DNA from: Fimenecus sp045594645
Lineage (GTDB): Bacteria; Bacillota; Clostridia; Oscillospirales; Acutalibacteraceae
Direction of reading: 5' to 3'
Assembly: GCA_045594645.1 (NCBI GenBank)
Contig: JAZNYY010000076.1
Coordinates: 1-47,827 of the forward strand
Length of the DNA: 47,827 bases
This document shows positions 34,086-42,071 of the stretch, in pieces (position 1 is the first letter of the stretch; each line of letters opens with the position of its first letter). The notes beneath the pieces are model-generated. The model did no database searches, had not been told where the DNA came from, and saw only the letters and a list, made by a program, of their open reading frames with translations. The translations under genes were made by a program, and so were the position numbers.

Positions 34086-34688
34086 ATGGATATTCGCGAA
34101 AAAATGCATAGTGGAGATTTGTATTTGTCAATGGATGAAGATTTATTCAATGAACAGCTTACTTTTCTTGACAAGCTTTATGATTTCAATATGACAAGAC
34201 CAACCGAGTTGGAAAAACGAACAGAAATGCTTAAAAATATGTTTGCCGAAATAGGTGAGGATTGCTATATTGAGCCACCGCTTCATTCTAATTGGGCGGG
34301 AAAGCATGTGCATTTTGGTAAGGGCGTTTATGCGAATTTCAACTTGACACTTGTTGATGATACTCATATTTATGTTGGTGATTACACAATGTTCGGTCCC
34401 AATGTTGTGCTTGCTACTGCAGGTCATCCTATTTTACCTGAGCTTCGCCCACTTGCTTATCAGTATAATATGCCTATACATATCGGTAAAAACTGTTGGC
34501 TCGGTGCAGGCGTTATAGTATTGCCCGGTGTTACAATTGGCGATAATACAGTTATCGGTGCAGGTAGCGTGGTAACAAAGGATATGCCTGCAAATGTCGT
34601 AGCGGTCGGTAACCCTTGTAAAGTTTTACGCGAAATTAATGAGCATGATAGAGAGTATTATTTTAAGAATAGAAAGATTGAACTTTAA
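34086..34688 (+). CDS. maltose/galactoside O-acetyltransferase family protein
   Basis: 200 residues of the LacA/Maa family. An N-terminal cap (MREKM-like MDIREKMHSGDLYLSMDEDL) precedes a left-handed beta helix of hexapeptide repeats (IHIGKNCWLGAGVIVLPGVT, IGDNTVIGAGSVVTKDM). The catalytic histidine is in ATAGHPILPELR. It acetylates a sugar hydroxyl from acetyl-CoA. An AAGGAG site precedes the ATG. It is probably transcribed with the GH28-like gene upstream. Confidence 0.9.
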   Translation: MDIREKMHSGDLYLSMDEDLFNEQLTFLDKLYDFNMTRPTELEKRTEMLKNMFAEIGEDCYIEPPLHSNWAGKHVHFGKGVYANFNLTLVDDTHIYVGDYTMFGPNVVLATAGHPILPELRPLAYQYNMPIHIGKNCWLGAGVIVLPGVTIGDNTVIGAGSVVTKDMPANVVAVGNPCKVLREINEHDREYYFKNRKIEL

Positions 34689-34697
34689 TCAATAAAT

Positions 34698-34729
34698 AAT
34701 ACCCACAGAAAGCTTATTCTGTGGGTATT
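34698..34729. terminator. bidirectional terminator
   Basis: A perfect 13-bp stem, AATACCCACAGAA with TTCTGTGGGTATT, around a 6-base loop. It separates the convergent acetyltransferase and trmO genes. Confidence 0.88.
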
Positions 34730-34733
34730 GCTA

Positions 34734-35420
34734 CTATTTTAATATTATGTCAATAATTTCGAGTTCATTATCGTTTACTTTAAACTTTACCTGCATATCG
34801 CCAAATCTCATACCGTAAATTCTTTCGGGGTCATCCTGATATGAGGGGCGGGGGTCCTGCCTTAATGTTTCAAATAAACCATCTGCAATATCAAAAGGAA
34901 TTTTATTTAAAATTTCATCACTGCATTTGATTTCAAGAGTTCCTCTTATGTCATCGAGCGCAAAACCGTTTGAAGCATCTTCTCTTATGTCTGTATATGG
35001 TAGATATGGCTTTATGTCAATAATTGGTGTACCGTCCATTAAGTCTGCACCAACAACATATAATATTTTGCCCTCTTTGTAATTAAAATCTGTTTTAATA
35101 AGCTTTACGCAAGAAAGTCCTAATCTGTTAGGTCTGAATGGAGAGCGGGTAGCAAATACACCCACGCGCTTATTTCCCCCTAATTTTGGAGGTCTTACGG
35201 TTGGAGTAATACTTTTTGCATCAACCTCTGAAAAATACCACACTAACCATAAATGCGTAAATTCTTCAATTTCTCTGAAAAAATCAGGGTCATTATAATC
35301 TTCTTCAAATATGATTTTTGAAACCATACTTTCTGATAATCCGCTTTGTCGCGGAATGCCGAATTTTTCTTTGTAATCATTGTAAATATAGCCGATTGGT
35401 TCAATTGTTATTCTTCCCAT
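34734..35420 (-). CDS. trmO: tRNA (t6A37) N6-methyltransferase TrmO (TsaA family)
   Basis: 228 residues with the UPF0066 core: ITIEPIGYIYND at the N-terminus, FATRSPFRPNRLGLSCV (SAM-binding beta barrel) and DLMDGTPIIDIKPYLPYTD. TrmO methylates t6A to m6t6A in some tRNAs. A C-terminal extension (PSYQDDPERIYGM) is common to the family. ATG 35420 has GAGGTGG 5 bases ahead; the frame is open 7 codons further but that start lacks a site. Confidence 0.9.
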   Translation of the reverse strand: MGRITIEPIGYIYNDYKEKFGIPRQSGLSESMVSKIIFEEDYNDPDFFREIEEFTHLWLVWYFSEVDAKSITPTVRPPKLGGNKRVGVFATRSPFRPNRLGLSCVKLIKTDFNYKEGKILYVVGADLMDGTPIIDIKPYLPYTDIREDASNGFALDDIRGTLEIKCSDEILNKIPFDIADGLFETLRQDPRPSYQDDPERIYGMRFGDMQVKFKVNDNELEIIDIILK

Positions 35421-35474
35421 GTTTTTCCACCTCAGAAGCATTATAACACATTGTAAAAATTTTTTCCACTATTG

Positions 35475-35502
35475 TTGTATTTTTTGAAAAATATGGTAGA
35501 AT
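35475..35502 (+). promoter_or_regulatory. possible promoter of the second rubrerythrin
   Basis: TTGTAT at 35475-35480, a 16-base spacer and TAGAAT at 35497-35502, 31 bases upstream of the start. The spacer contains TATTTTT and AAAAATA in inverted orientation, but the region is too AT-rich to call an operator. Confidence 0.45.
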
Positions 35503-35533
35503 AATAATATAAATTTTAAAGGAGTGATTTTCA

Positions 35534-36073
35534 ATGGAACTTAAAGGTTCAAGAACTGAAGCTAATCTCATGACTGCTTTTGCAGGTGAGTCACAGGCAA
35601 GAAACAAGTACACATATTATGCATCAAAAGCAAAGAAAGACGGCTATGTTCAGATAGCACAGATTTTTGAAGAAACAGCTAACAACGAAAAAGAGCACGC
35701 AAAAATCTGGTTTAAGCTTTTACACGACGGTGGAATTCCCACAACTGTTGAAAATCTTAAGGATGCTGCTGCTGGCGAGAATTACGAGTGGACAGAAATG
35801 TACGCAGAATTTGCAAAGGTAGCTAAAGAAGAAGGCTTCGACCACATTGCAGCACTTTTCGATATGGTTGCAAAAATCGAGAAAGACCACGAAGAAAGAT
35901 ACAAGAAGCTTCTTGCTAATATTGAAGGCGGTCTTGTCTTCTCACGCGACGGCGATATGATGTGGATTTGCTCAAATTGCGGTCATGTTCACATTGGTAA
36001 AGCTGCTCCCGAGCTTTGCCCCGTATGTGCACACCCAAAGGCATATTTCATGATGAAGGCTGAAAACTATTAA
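35534..36073 (+). CDS. rbr: classical rubrerythrin
   Basis: 179 residues. The diiron four-helix domain is first (MTAFAGESQARNKYTYYA, NNEKEHAKIW, EKDHEERYKKLL) and a rubredoxin-like domain ends the protein (CSNCGHVHIGK and CPVCAHPKAYF). It reduces hydrogen peroxide using electrons from rubredoxin or NADH-linked reductases. This is the opposite domain order to the rubrerythrin at 13271-13816. It has its own promoter and terminator, so it is probably monocistronic. GGAGTG precedes the ATG. Confidence 0.95.
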   Translation: MELKGSRTEANLMTAFAGESQARNKYTYYASKAKKDGYVQIAQIFEETANNEKEHAKIWFKLLHDGGIPTTVENLKDAAAGENYEWTEMYAEFAKVAKEEGFDHIAALFDMVAKIEKDHEERYKKLLANIEGGLVFSRDGDMMWICSNCGHVHIGKAAPELCPVCAHPKAYFMMKAENY

Positions 36074-36080
36074 TTTAAAC

Positions 36081-36109
36081 AAAAGTGGAGTTCAAAAAAC
36101 TCCACTTTT
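36081..36109 (+). terminator. terminator after rubrerythrin
   Basis: AAAAGTGGAGTT pairs with AACTCCACTTTT over 12 bases around CAAAA, followed by T's. It starts 8 bases after the stop codon. Confidence 0.9.
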
Positions 36110-36134
36110 TTACATATATTGTGTTTTGATTTTA

Positions 36135-36164
36135 TTGACATACAACATATAAATATGTTATTAT
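36135..36164 (+). promoter_or_regulatory. pyr operon promoter with palindromic spacer
   Basis: TTGACA at 36135-36140 and TTATTA or TATTAT at 36158-36164 (17- or 18-base spacing). Between them AACATATAAATATGTT (36144-36159) has 7-base arms around two bases, a good position for a repressor. The leader to pyrC is only about 35 bases, too short for a PyrR attenuator. Confidence 0.6.
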
Positions 36165-36203
36165 CTTATGGAGTAAGAATTCGTTTTTGTAATAGGTGAT
36201 ATA

Positions 36204-37469
36204 ATGAAACAGTTAATTAAAAATGCTACCGTTTTTTATGACTTGCAATTCGTTAAAAAAGACATTTTAATTGACGACGGAATTATTGCCGAAATTTCTG
36301 ACTCATTAGCGCCTGAATGTGCTGATGTTATCTATAATTTTAATAATTATTATGTATTTCCCGGTTTTACAGATGTGCATGTGCATCTGCGTGAGCCGGG
36401 TTTTTCTTATAAAGAGACAATAAAGAGTGGCACTTGTGCTTCTGCACGCGGTGGCTACACTTCGGTTTGTTCAATGCCTAATTTAAAGCCTGTGCCCGAC
36501 TCGGTTGAGCATTTACAAGAACAACTTGATATAATAAACAGAGATGCCGTAATCAATGTTTATCCCTATGCATCAATCACAGTAAACGAAATGGGCGACG
36601 AGCTTTCTCAAATGTCTGAAATGGCAGATATGTGTATTGCATATTCTGATGACGGCAGGGGAGTTCAAAGTGACGAAATGATGCTTAAGGCAATGAGAAT
36701 TGCAAAAGAGCATGACAAAATGATTGTCGCTCATTGTGAAGTAAATGATTTACTTGAGGGCGGTTATATTCACAAAGGCAAATATGCATTAGAACATAAT
36801 CATAAAGGAATTTGTTCTGAAAGTGAATGGAAGCAGATTGAACGCGATATTGCGCTTGTAAAACAGACGGGCTGTGCTTACCATGTTTGCCATATTTCGA
36901 CTAAAGAAAGTGTAGAGTTAATCCGTCAGGCTAAAAAAGACGGTGTGGACATCACCTGTGAAACCGGGCCTCATTATCTTGTGCTTTCTGATAAAGATTT
37001 ACAAGAAGACGGTAGATTTAAAATGAATCCGCCTCTCCGCGATGAAAGTGATAAAGAAGCTCTAATCCAAGGTATACTTGACGGCACAATTGATATGATT
37101 GCCACCGACCACGCACCACATAGCGCTGAAGAAAAATCAAAAGGTCTTGAAAAGAGCAATATGGGAGTTGTGGGTATTGAAACCGCATTCCCCGTAATGT
37201 ACACTAATTTTGTAAAGAAAGATATTATCTCGCTTGAAAAGCTTATGGAATTACTTTCAATCAACGCCAACAAGAGATTTAATATCGGAAGTGAAATTAA
37301 GGTCGGCAATAAAGCTGATTTGACAATTTTTGATTTGGATGAAAAATACACCGTAAATCCCGATGATTTTCTTTCAATGGGCAAAAGCACACCATTTGAA
37401 AATATGGAAGTTTATGGAAAATGTAAAATGACAATATGCAACGGCAATGTTGTTTGGGAGGATAAGTAA
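36204..37469 (+). CDS. pyrC: dihydroorotase
   Basis: 421 residues, class I type. Metal-binding DVHVHLREPG with H59 and H61, then VAHCEVNDL, YHVCHISTKESVELI, CETGPHYL and ATDHAPHS. It closes carbamoyl-aspartate to dihydroorotate. AGGTGATAT precedes the ATG. First gene of the pyrimidine operon; its stop shares one base with the pyrK start. The carbamoyl-phosphate synthetase genes are not in the window. Confidence 0.96.
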   Translation: MKQLIKNATVFYDLQFVKKDILIDDGIIAEISDSLAPECADVIYNFNNYYVFPGFTDVHVHLREPGFSYKETIKSGTCASARGGYTSVCSMPNLKPVPDSVEHLQEQLDIINRDAVINVYPYASITVNEMGDELSQMSEMADMCIAYSDDGRGVQSDEMMLKAMRIAKEHDKMIVAHCEVNDLLEGGYIHKGKYALEHNHKGICSESEWKQIERDIALVKQTGCAYHVCHISTKESVELIRQAKKDGVDITCETGPHYLVLSDKDLQEDGRFKMNPPLRDESDKEALIQGILDGTIDMIATDHAPHSAEEKSKGLEKSNMGVVGIETAFPVMYTNFVKKDIISLEKLMELLSINANKRFNIGSEIKVGNKADLTIFDLDEKYTVNPDDFLSMGKSTPFENMEVYGKCKMTICNGNVVWEDK

Positions 37470-38200
37470 TGTATCAGGGGTTTTATGAAATTAAGTCAAA
37501 TGTAAAACTGACTGAAAGTATTTATGAAATGGTTCTTGAGGGTGACACTTCATCAATTACCGCACCCGGTCAGTTTATTAATATTAAGCTTGACGGCTTT
37601 TATCTTCGCCGCCCTATTTCAATATGTGATTACAGCGAAAACACAGTCACAATAATCTATAAGGTTGTTGGCGAGGGTACAGAAGTGATGAGCAAAATGA
37701 ACTTAGGTGAAAAGCTTGATGTTCTTTGCGGATTGGGTAACGGCTTTGATACTTCAAAGTCATTGGACAAGCCCGTCCTTATCGGTGGTGGTGTTGGTGT
37801 ACCGCCAATGTATAATCTTTGTAAAAAGCTTTTAGCAGAGGGCAAAAAGGTAAGTGTAATTCTCGGCTTTAATAAAAAAGAAGAAATCTTCTATGAAGAT
37901 GAGTTTAAAAAGCTTGGTGCAGATGTTAAGGTTACAACCGTTGACGGCTCATATGGTATAAAAGGATTTGTAACTGACGCACTTAAAGATACTGAATATT
38001 CATATTTTTATACTTGCGGACCAATGCCAATGTTCAAAGCAATTGAAAATACCGCCACAACAAGCGGTCAGTATAGTTTTGAAGAGAGAATGGGTTGTGG
38101 ATTTGGTGCTTGTATGGGTTGCTCATGCAAAACTAAATACGGCAACAAGAGAATTTGCAAGGATGGTCCTGTGATGACAAGGGAGGAGATAATATGGTAA
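37469..38200 (+). CDS. pyrK: dihydroorotate dehydrogenase electron transfer subunit
   Basis: 243 residues. FAD-binding LRRPISIC and the nucleotide site IGGGVGVPPMYNL lead to a C-terminal 2Fe-2S motif with C210, C215, C218 and C230 (CGFGACMGCSC). With PyrD it forms the NAD-linked class 1B dihydroorotate dehydrogenase. Its last 7 bases overlap the pyrD start. Confidence 0.96.
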   Translation: MYQGFYEIKSNVKLTESIYEMVLEGDTSSITAPGQFINIKLDGFYLRRPISICDYSENTVTIIYKVVGEGTEVMSKMNLGEKLDVLCGLGNGFDTSKSLDKPVLIGGGVGVPPMYNLCKKLLAEGKKVSVILGFNKKEEIFYEDEFKKLGADVKVTTVDGSYGIKGFVTDALKDTEYSYFYTCGPMPMFKAIENTATTSGQYSFEERMGCGFGACMGCSCKTKYGNKRICKDGPVMTREEIIW

Positions 38201-39105
38201 ACACAAAAGTAAATCTTCTCGGAATTGAAATTGATAATCCTATAATTCCTGCAAGCGGTACTTACGGCTTTGGTTATGAATTTGCAGACCTTTATGATAT
38301 AAACATTCTCGGTACATTCTCATTTAAGGGTACAACTAAAGATGCTCGTTTTGGTAATCCAACACCCCGAATTGCCGAATGTACTGCGGGTATGATTAAT
38401 TCTGTAGGACTTCAAAATCCCGGTGTTGATAAGGTAATCAGCGAAGAACTTCCTAAACTTGCAAAGGTATTCAATAAGCCTGTTATGGCAAATGTTAGCG
38501 GATTTTCAATTGAGGATTACGCTTATACCTGTGAAAAAATTGATGCTTGTGAGCAGGTCGGTTGGATTGAAGTTAATGTTTCCTGCCCAAATGTTCACAA
38601 TGGCGGTATGAGCTTCGGTACATCAACTGACGCAGTTCAGAAGGTAGTTTCTGCAGTTAAAAAGGTTACTACAAAGCCAATTATAATCAAGCTTTCACCA
38701 AATGTAACTGATATTGTTTCAATTGCAAAGGCTTGTGAAGATGCAGGTGCAGACGGAATAAGCTTAATCAACACATTACTCGGTATGAGAATTGATATTA
38801 AGCGCCGTCAGCCCGTAATTGCAAACAAAATGGGCGGTTTTTCAGGCTCTGCGATATTCCCCGTTGCCGTGAGAATGGTTTATCAGGTTTTTGACGCGGT
38901 TAAAATCCCGATTATCGGTATGGGTGGTGTTTCAAACGCCAAAGATGTAATCGAATTAATGATGGCAGGTGCTACTGCAGTTCAGGTGGGTGCGGCAAAT
39001 CTTGTTGACCCATTTGCCTGCAAAACCATCATTGAAGAATTACCTAATGAATTAGAAAAACTTAATATTAAAGATATAAATGAAATTATAGGAGGAGCAC
39101 ACTAA
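38194..39105 (+). CDS. pyrD: dihydroorotate dehydrogenase, class 1B catalytic subunit
   Basis: 303 residues. FMN-binding barrel with SFKGTTKDARFGNPTPRI, the catalytic base C131 in VNVSCPNVHNGG (cysteine marks class 1), KLSPNVTDI, and GMGGVSNAKDVIELMMAGA. ATG 38194 follows GGGAGGAG and gives the conserved start; an in-frame start at 38155 would run far into pyrK. The class 1B label follows from pyrK next door. Confidence 0.96.
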   Translation: MVNTKVNLLGIEIDNPIIPASGTYGFGYEFADLYDINILGTFSFKGTTKDARFGNPTPRIAECTAGMINSVGLQNPGVDKVISEELPKLAKVFNKPVMANVSGFSIEDYAYTCEKIDACEQVGWIEVNVSCPNVHNGGMSFGTSTDAVQKVVSAVKKVTTKPIIIKLSPNVTDIVSIAKACEDAGADGISLINTLLGMRIDIKRRQPVIANKMGGFSGSAIFPVAVRMVYQVFDAVKIPIIGMGGVSNAKDVIELMMAGATAVQVGAANLVDPFACKTIIEELPNELEKLNIKDINEIIGGAH

Positions 39106-39803
39106 TGGGTAAGGATGTAATTATTGCTTGTGACTTTTCAAGTAAGGCAGATGTAATGGCATTTCTTGATAAGTTCACAGATGTAAAACCCTTTGTAAAA
39201 ATCGGTATGGAGCTTTATTATGCTGAGGGTCCGTCAATTGTAAAAGAAATCAAAGCAAGAGGACATAAGATTTTCCTCGATTTGAAGCTTCACGATATTC
39301 CTAACACAGTAAAAAAATCAATGGCTGTTCTTTCAAACCTTGATGTTGATATGACTAATCTTCATGCAGGTGGAGCAATCCCAATGATGCAAGGTGCATT
39401 AGAAGGACTTACACGCGCAGACGGCACAAGACCAATACTTATTGCAGTAACTCAGCTTACTTCAACAAGTCAAGAGGTAATGGAAAGAGATTTGCTTATC
39501 AAAGAGCCTATTGATGAGGTTGTTATGCACTACGCTCATAACGCAAAGCTTGCAGGACTTGACGGTGTTGTTTGCTCACCGCTTGAGGCTGATAAGGTAC
39601 ACAACAAATGTGGCAAGGATTTTGTAACAGTTACACCTGGTATTCGTTTTGCTGACGGTGATATCGGTGACCAGGTTCGCGTTATGACACCTGAAAAGGC
39701 AAAAGAGGCTGGTTCTGATTATATTGTAGTCGGCAGACCTATCACTGCTGCCGCTGACCCTGTTGCCGCATATAAGAGATGCGTTGCTGAATTCGTAGAT
39801 TAA
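39105..39803 (+). CDS. pyrF: orotidine 5'-phosphate decarboxylase
   Basis: 232 residues of the short bacterial type. The catalytic DLKLHDIPNTV has D59, K61 and D64. IGMELYYAEG, GGAIPMMQGALEG, VTPGIRF and YIVVGRPITAAADP match the family. It makes UMP from OMP. The start shares a base with the pyrD stop (TAATG). Confidence 0.96.
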   Translation: MGKDVIIACDFSSKADVMAFLDKFTDVKPFVKIGMELYYAEGPSIVKEIKARGHKIFLDLKLHDIPNTVKKSMAVLSNLDVDMTNLHAGGAIPMMQGALEGLTRADGTRPILIAVTQLTSTSQEVMERDLLIKEPIDEVVMHYAHNAKLAGLDGVVCSPLEADKVHNKCGKDFVTVTPGIRFADGDIGDQVRVMTPEKAKEAGSDYIVVGRPITAAADPVAAYKRCVAEFVD

Positions 39804-39815
39804 GGAGATATACCA

Positions 39816-40469
39816 ATGGAAGCTTACAAAAGAGAATTTATACAATTTTTAGAGAGCGCAGGTGTTCTCAAATTTGGTGATTTCACTGCTAAAAGTGGTA
39901 GAAAAATCCCATACTTTGTTAACGCCGGTATGATTAAAACAGGTGACCAGATTACAAAAATGGGTGAATTCTACGCAAAGGCTTATTTTGATAAGCTTGG
40001 CAACAAAGAAGCTGTTCTTTACGGACCTGCATATAAAGGCATTTCTTTATCAATTTCTGCAGCAGTTGCCCTTTCAAAGAATGGTCTCAATGTTCCTTTC
40101 TTCTTTAATCGTAAAGAGGTAAAAGACCACGGTGAAGGCGGTACTTTTGTTGGGTATATTCCAGAAGTTGGTGAAGAAATCGTTATTATTGAAGATGTAA
40201 TCACTGCAGGTACTGCTATCCGCGAGTCAATGGATATTCTTAAATCTCTTGAAGGTACAAAGGTTATTGCAACTTTCATTATGGTTGACCGCAAAGAAAA
40301 AGGTCAGTCAGAAAAGGGTGCTATGCAAGAGATTGAAGAACAGTTTGGCTTTCCTGTATATTCAGTAGTTGATGTATATGATATTATTGAATATCTTGAA
40401 GAAGATGAGAAAAATCGTGAAAATGTTGAGAGAATCAAAAAGTATCTCGAAGTAAACGGTGCTAAGTAA
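39816..40469 (+). CDS. pyrE: orotate phosphoribosyltransferase
   Basis: 217 residues. The PRPP-binding loop is VIIEDVITAGTAIRES. The N-terminal half has FTAKSGRKIPYFVNAG and LYGPAYKGISLSISAA, and the flexible loop is FFFNRKEVKDHGEGG. It adds PRPP to orotate to make OMP. AAGGAG precedes the ATG; pyrB follows 15 bases later. Confidence 0.96.
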   Translation: MEAYKREFIQFLESAGVLKFGDFTAKSGRKIPYFVNAGMIKTGDQITKMGEFYAKAYFDKLGNKEAVLYGPAYKGISLSISAAVALSKNGLNVPFFFNRKEVKDHGEGGTFVGYIPEVGEEIVIIEDVITAGTAIRESMDILKSLEGTKVIATFIMVDRKEKGQSEKGAMQEIEEQFGFPVYSVVDVYDIIEYLEEDEKNRENVERIKKYLEVNGAK

Positions 40470-40484
40470 TAAGGAAGAAATATT

Positions 40485-41405
40485 ATGAGAAGTCTTATTG
40501 ATATTCAAGAGCTTTCGGTTGATGAAATTAATGAACTCATTATCGTAGCTAACGACATTATTGATAATCCCATAAAATACTGTGAAAAGTGTAAAGGCAA
40601 AATTCTTGCAACTCTTTTCTTTGAGCCATCAACACGCACAAGACTTAGCTTTGAGTCTGCAATGTTCAGCTTAGGCGGAAATGTGCTCGGCTTTTCAGAG
40701 GCACAAAGCTCATCTTCTGCAAAAGGTGAGAGTGTGGCTGATACAATCAAAACAGTAGGATTTTATGCTGATATCATTGCGATGCGTCACCCAAAAGAGG
40801 GTGCACCAATGGTAGCTGCTATGAATACAGATATTCCCGTTATTAATGCGGGTGACGGCGGTCATAATCATCCCACACAAACTCTTACTGATTTGCTTAC
40901 AATCCAGCGTGAAAAGGGTAGATTTGATAATTTGACAATCGGTTTCTGCGGTGACCTTAAATTCGGTAGAACAGTTCATTCTCTTATCGGTGCAATGTCA
41001 AGATATGAAAATGTTAAATTTGTACTTATTTCTCCTGAAGAGTTGAAAGTGCCTGAATATATCAAGCAAACCGTTCTTGAAGCTAAAAATCTTGAGTATG
41101 TTGAAACAACCTCATTTGAAGATGCAATGCCGGATTTAGATATTCTTTATATGACAAGAGTTCAGCGCGAAAGATTTTTCAATGAGCAAGACTATATCCG
41201 TCTTAAAGACAGTTATATTCTCACTCCTCAAAAGCTCAACAATGCTAAAGAGGATTTGTCGATTATGCATCCACTGCCAAGAGTAAATGAAATTTCTGTT
41301 GCTGTTGATAAAGACCCTCGCGCTTGTTATTTTAAGCAGGTTCAGAATGGAAAATTCATAAGAATGGCACTTATTATGAAGTTGTTGGAGGTCAAAGAAG
41401 TATGA
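40485..41405 (+). CDS. pyrB: aspartate carbamoyltransferase, catalytic chain
   Basis: 306 residues. The carbamoyl-phosphate site is FFEPSTRTRLSFESA (STRTR at 49-53), with AGDGGHNHPTQTLTDL and MHPLPRVNEI further on. It makes carbamoyl-aspartate, the committed step. The stop overlaps pyrI by 4 bases (ATGA), giving matched synthesis of the two chains. Confidence 0.96.
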   Translation: MRSLIDIQELSVDEINELIIVANDIIDNPIKYCEKCKGKILATLFFEPSTRTRLSFESAMFSLGGNVLGFSEAQSSSSAKGESVADTIKTVGFYADIIAMRHPKEGAPMVAAMNTDIPVINAGDGGHNHPTQTLTDLLTIQREKGRFDNLTIGFCGDLKFGRTVHSLIGAMSRYENVKFVLISPEELKVPEYIKQTVLEAKNLEYVETTSFEDAMPDLDILYMTRVQRERFFNEQDYIRLKDSYILTPQKLNNAKEDLSIMHPLPRVNEISVAVDKDPRACYFKQVQNGKFIRMALIMKLLEVKEV

Positions 41406-41818
41406 TTATCGGACAAATTAAAAACGGAATCGTAATTGACCACATTACTGCAGGTCGCGGAATGGAGCTTTATAATTTCTTAGGGCTTGATAAGCTTAAT
41501 TGTCAGGTTGCACTCATTAAAAACGCAGAAAGCGTTAAAATGGGCAGAAAAGACATTATAAAAATCGACCAAGTTATTGAACTTGACCTTGATGCTCTCG
41601 GTTATCTTGACCCCGGTGTTACTGTTAACATAATTGCTGACGGTAAGCTTGCAAAAAGACAAAACATTGAAATTCCCGAGAGAATTGAAAATGTAATTAA
41701 ATGCAAAAATCCTCGTTGTATTACAACGATTGAACAGGAATTACCCCATATTTTCACTTTGCAGGATAAAGAGAGCCGAGTTTATCGGTGTCTTTATTGC
41801 GAAAGCAAGGCAAAATAA
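41402..41818 (+). CDS. pyrI: aspartate carbamoyltransferase, regulatory chain
   Basis: 138 residues. An N-terminal nucleotide-binding domain (IKNGIVIDHITAGRGMELYNF) precedes a zinc domain with C101, C106, C130 and C133 that contacts the catalytic chain. CTP and ATP binding here would control the enzyme allosterically. Presence of pyrI fits the apparent lack of a PyrR attenuator in the operon leader, since control can act on the enzyme. Last gene of the operon. Confidence 0.95.
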   Translation: MIIGQIKNGIVIDHITAGRGMELYNFLGLDKLNCQVALIKNAESVKMGRKDIIKIDQVIELDLDALGYLDPGVTVNIIADGKLAKRQNIEIPERIENVIKCKNPRCITTIEQELPHIFTLQDKESRVYRCLYCESKAK

Positions 41819-41834
41819 AAAATAACCAAAAAGT

Positions 41835-41861
41835 TGTCGAAAAACTGTCGAAATTTCGGCA
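41835..41861. repeat. three TGYCGAAA half-sites upstream of the pur promoter
   Basis: TGTCGAAA occurs at 41835-41842 and 41846-41853, exactly 11 bases apart. It is followed at once by TTTCGGCA (41854-41861), the reverse complement of TGCCGAAA. The last two make a 16-base near-palindrome. GTTGT and ACAAC further out could extend a hairpin, but no T-tract follows. It may be a regulator site or the 3' end structure of the pyr mRNA. Confidence 0.5.
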
Positions 41862-41880
41862 CTCACAACGCAATGTTTAA

Positions 41881-41910
41881 TTGACTTTTTGTGCTTGATA
41901 ATATTATAAT
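41881..41910 (+). promoter_or_regulatory. pur operon promoter
   Basis: TTGACT at 41881-41886, an 18-base spacer and TATAAT at 41905-41910. Transcription would start near 41917, about 25 bases before the riboswitch aptamer. Confidence 0.7.
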
Positions 41911-41941
41911 ATTATCTGTAATTTTATTTAAAATTTTATTA

Positions 41942-42014
41942 CCGTGTGACTGACGGATGAAAGTGGAGTACCACAGAGGAGCACGGCATAAAATAATTAG
42001 CCGACCGTCTGGGC
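41942..42014 (+). ncRNA. ZTP (pfl) riboswitch aptamer
   Basis: The conserved pfl core is visible: GTGTGACTGACGG, then a small hairpin, then GAGGAGC, and CTGGGC at the 3' end. P1 is CCGTG (41942-41946) with CACGG (41982-41986). The inner hairpin is GTGG with CCAC (41963-41974). A pseudoknot forms from GACGG (41952-41956) and CCGTC (42005-42009). P3 is GCC (42000-42002) with GGC (42012-42014). This RNA binds ZMP and ZTP and turns on purine or one-carbon genes. It lies directly ahead of purE. Confidence 0.9.
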
Positions 42015-42050
42015 AGTTCTACTTGATTTTCAGGATAGGACTGTCCTTTT
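42011..42050 (+). terminator. ZTP-riboswitch-controlled intrinsic terminator
   Basis: GGGCAGTTCTA (42011-42021) pairs with TAGGACTGTCC (42036-42046) over 11 bases with two G-T pairs, followed by TTTT and a second T-run. Its left arm contains the GGGC that the aptamer needs for P3. Ligand binding should therefore block the terminator and allow purE transcription. Confidence 0.85.
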
Positions 42051-42071
42051 ATAATTTTTCAGGAGGTATTT

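Noticed and set aside
35475..35502. Per box upstream of the second rubrerythrin
   Set aside because: Only an AT-rich inverted repeat that does not match the perR operator; likely chance.
36110..36203. PyrR-dependent attenuator ahead of pyrC
   Set aside because: The leader after the promoter is about 35 bases and holds no terminator or antiterminator.
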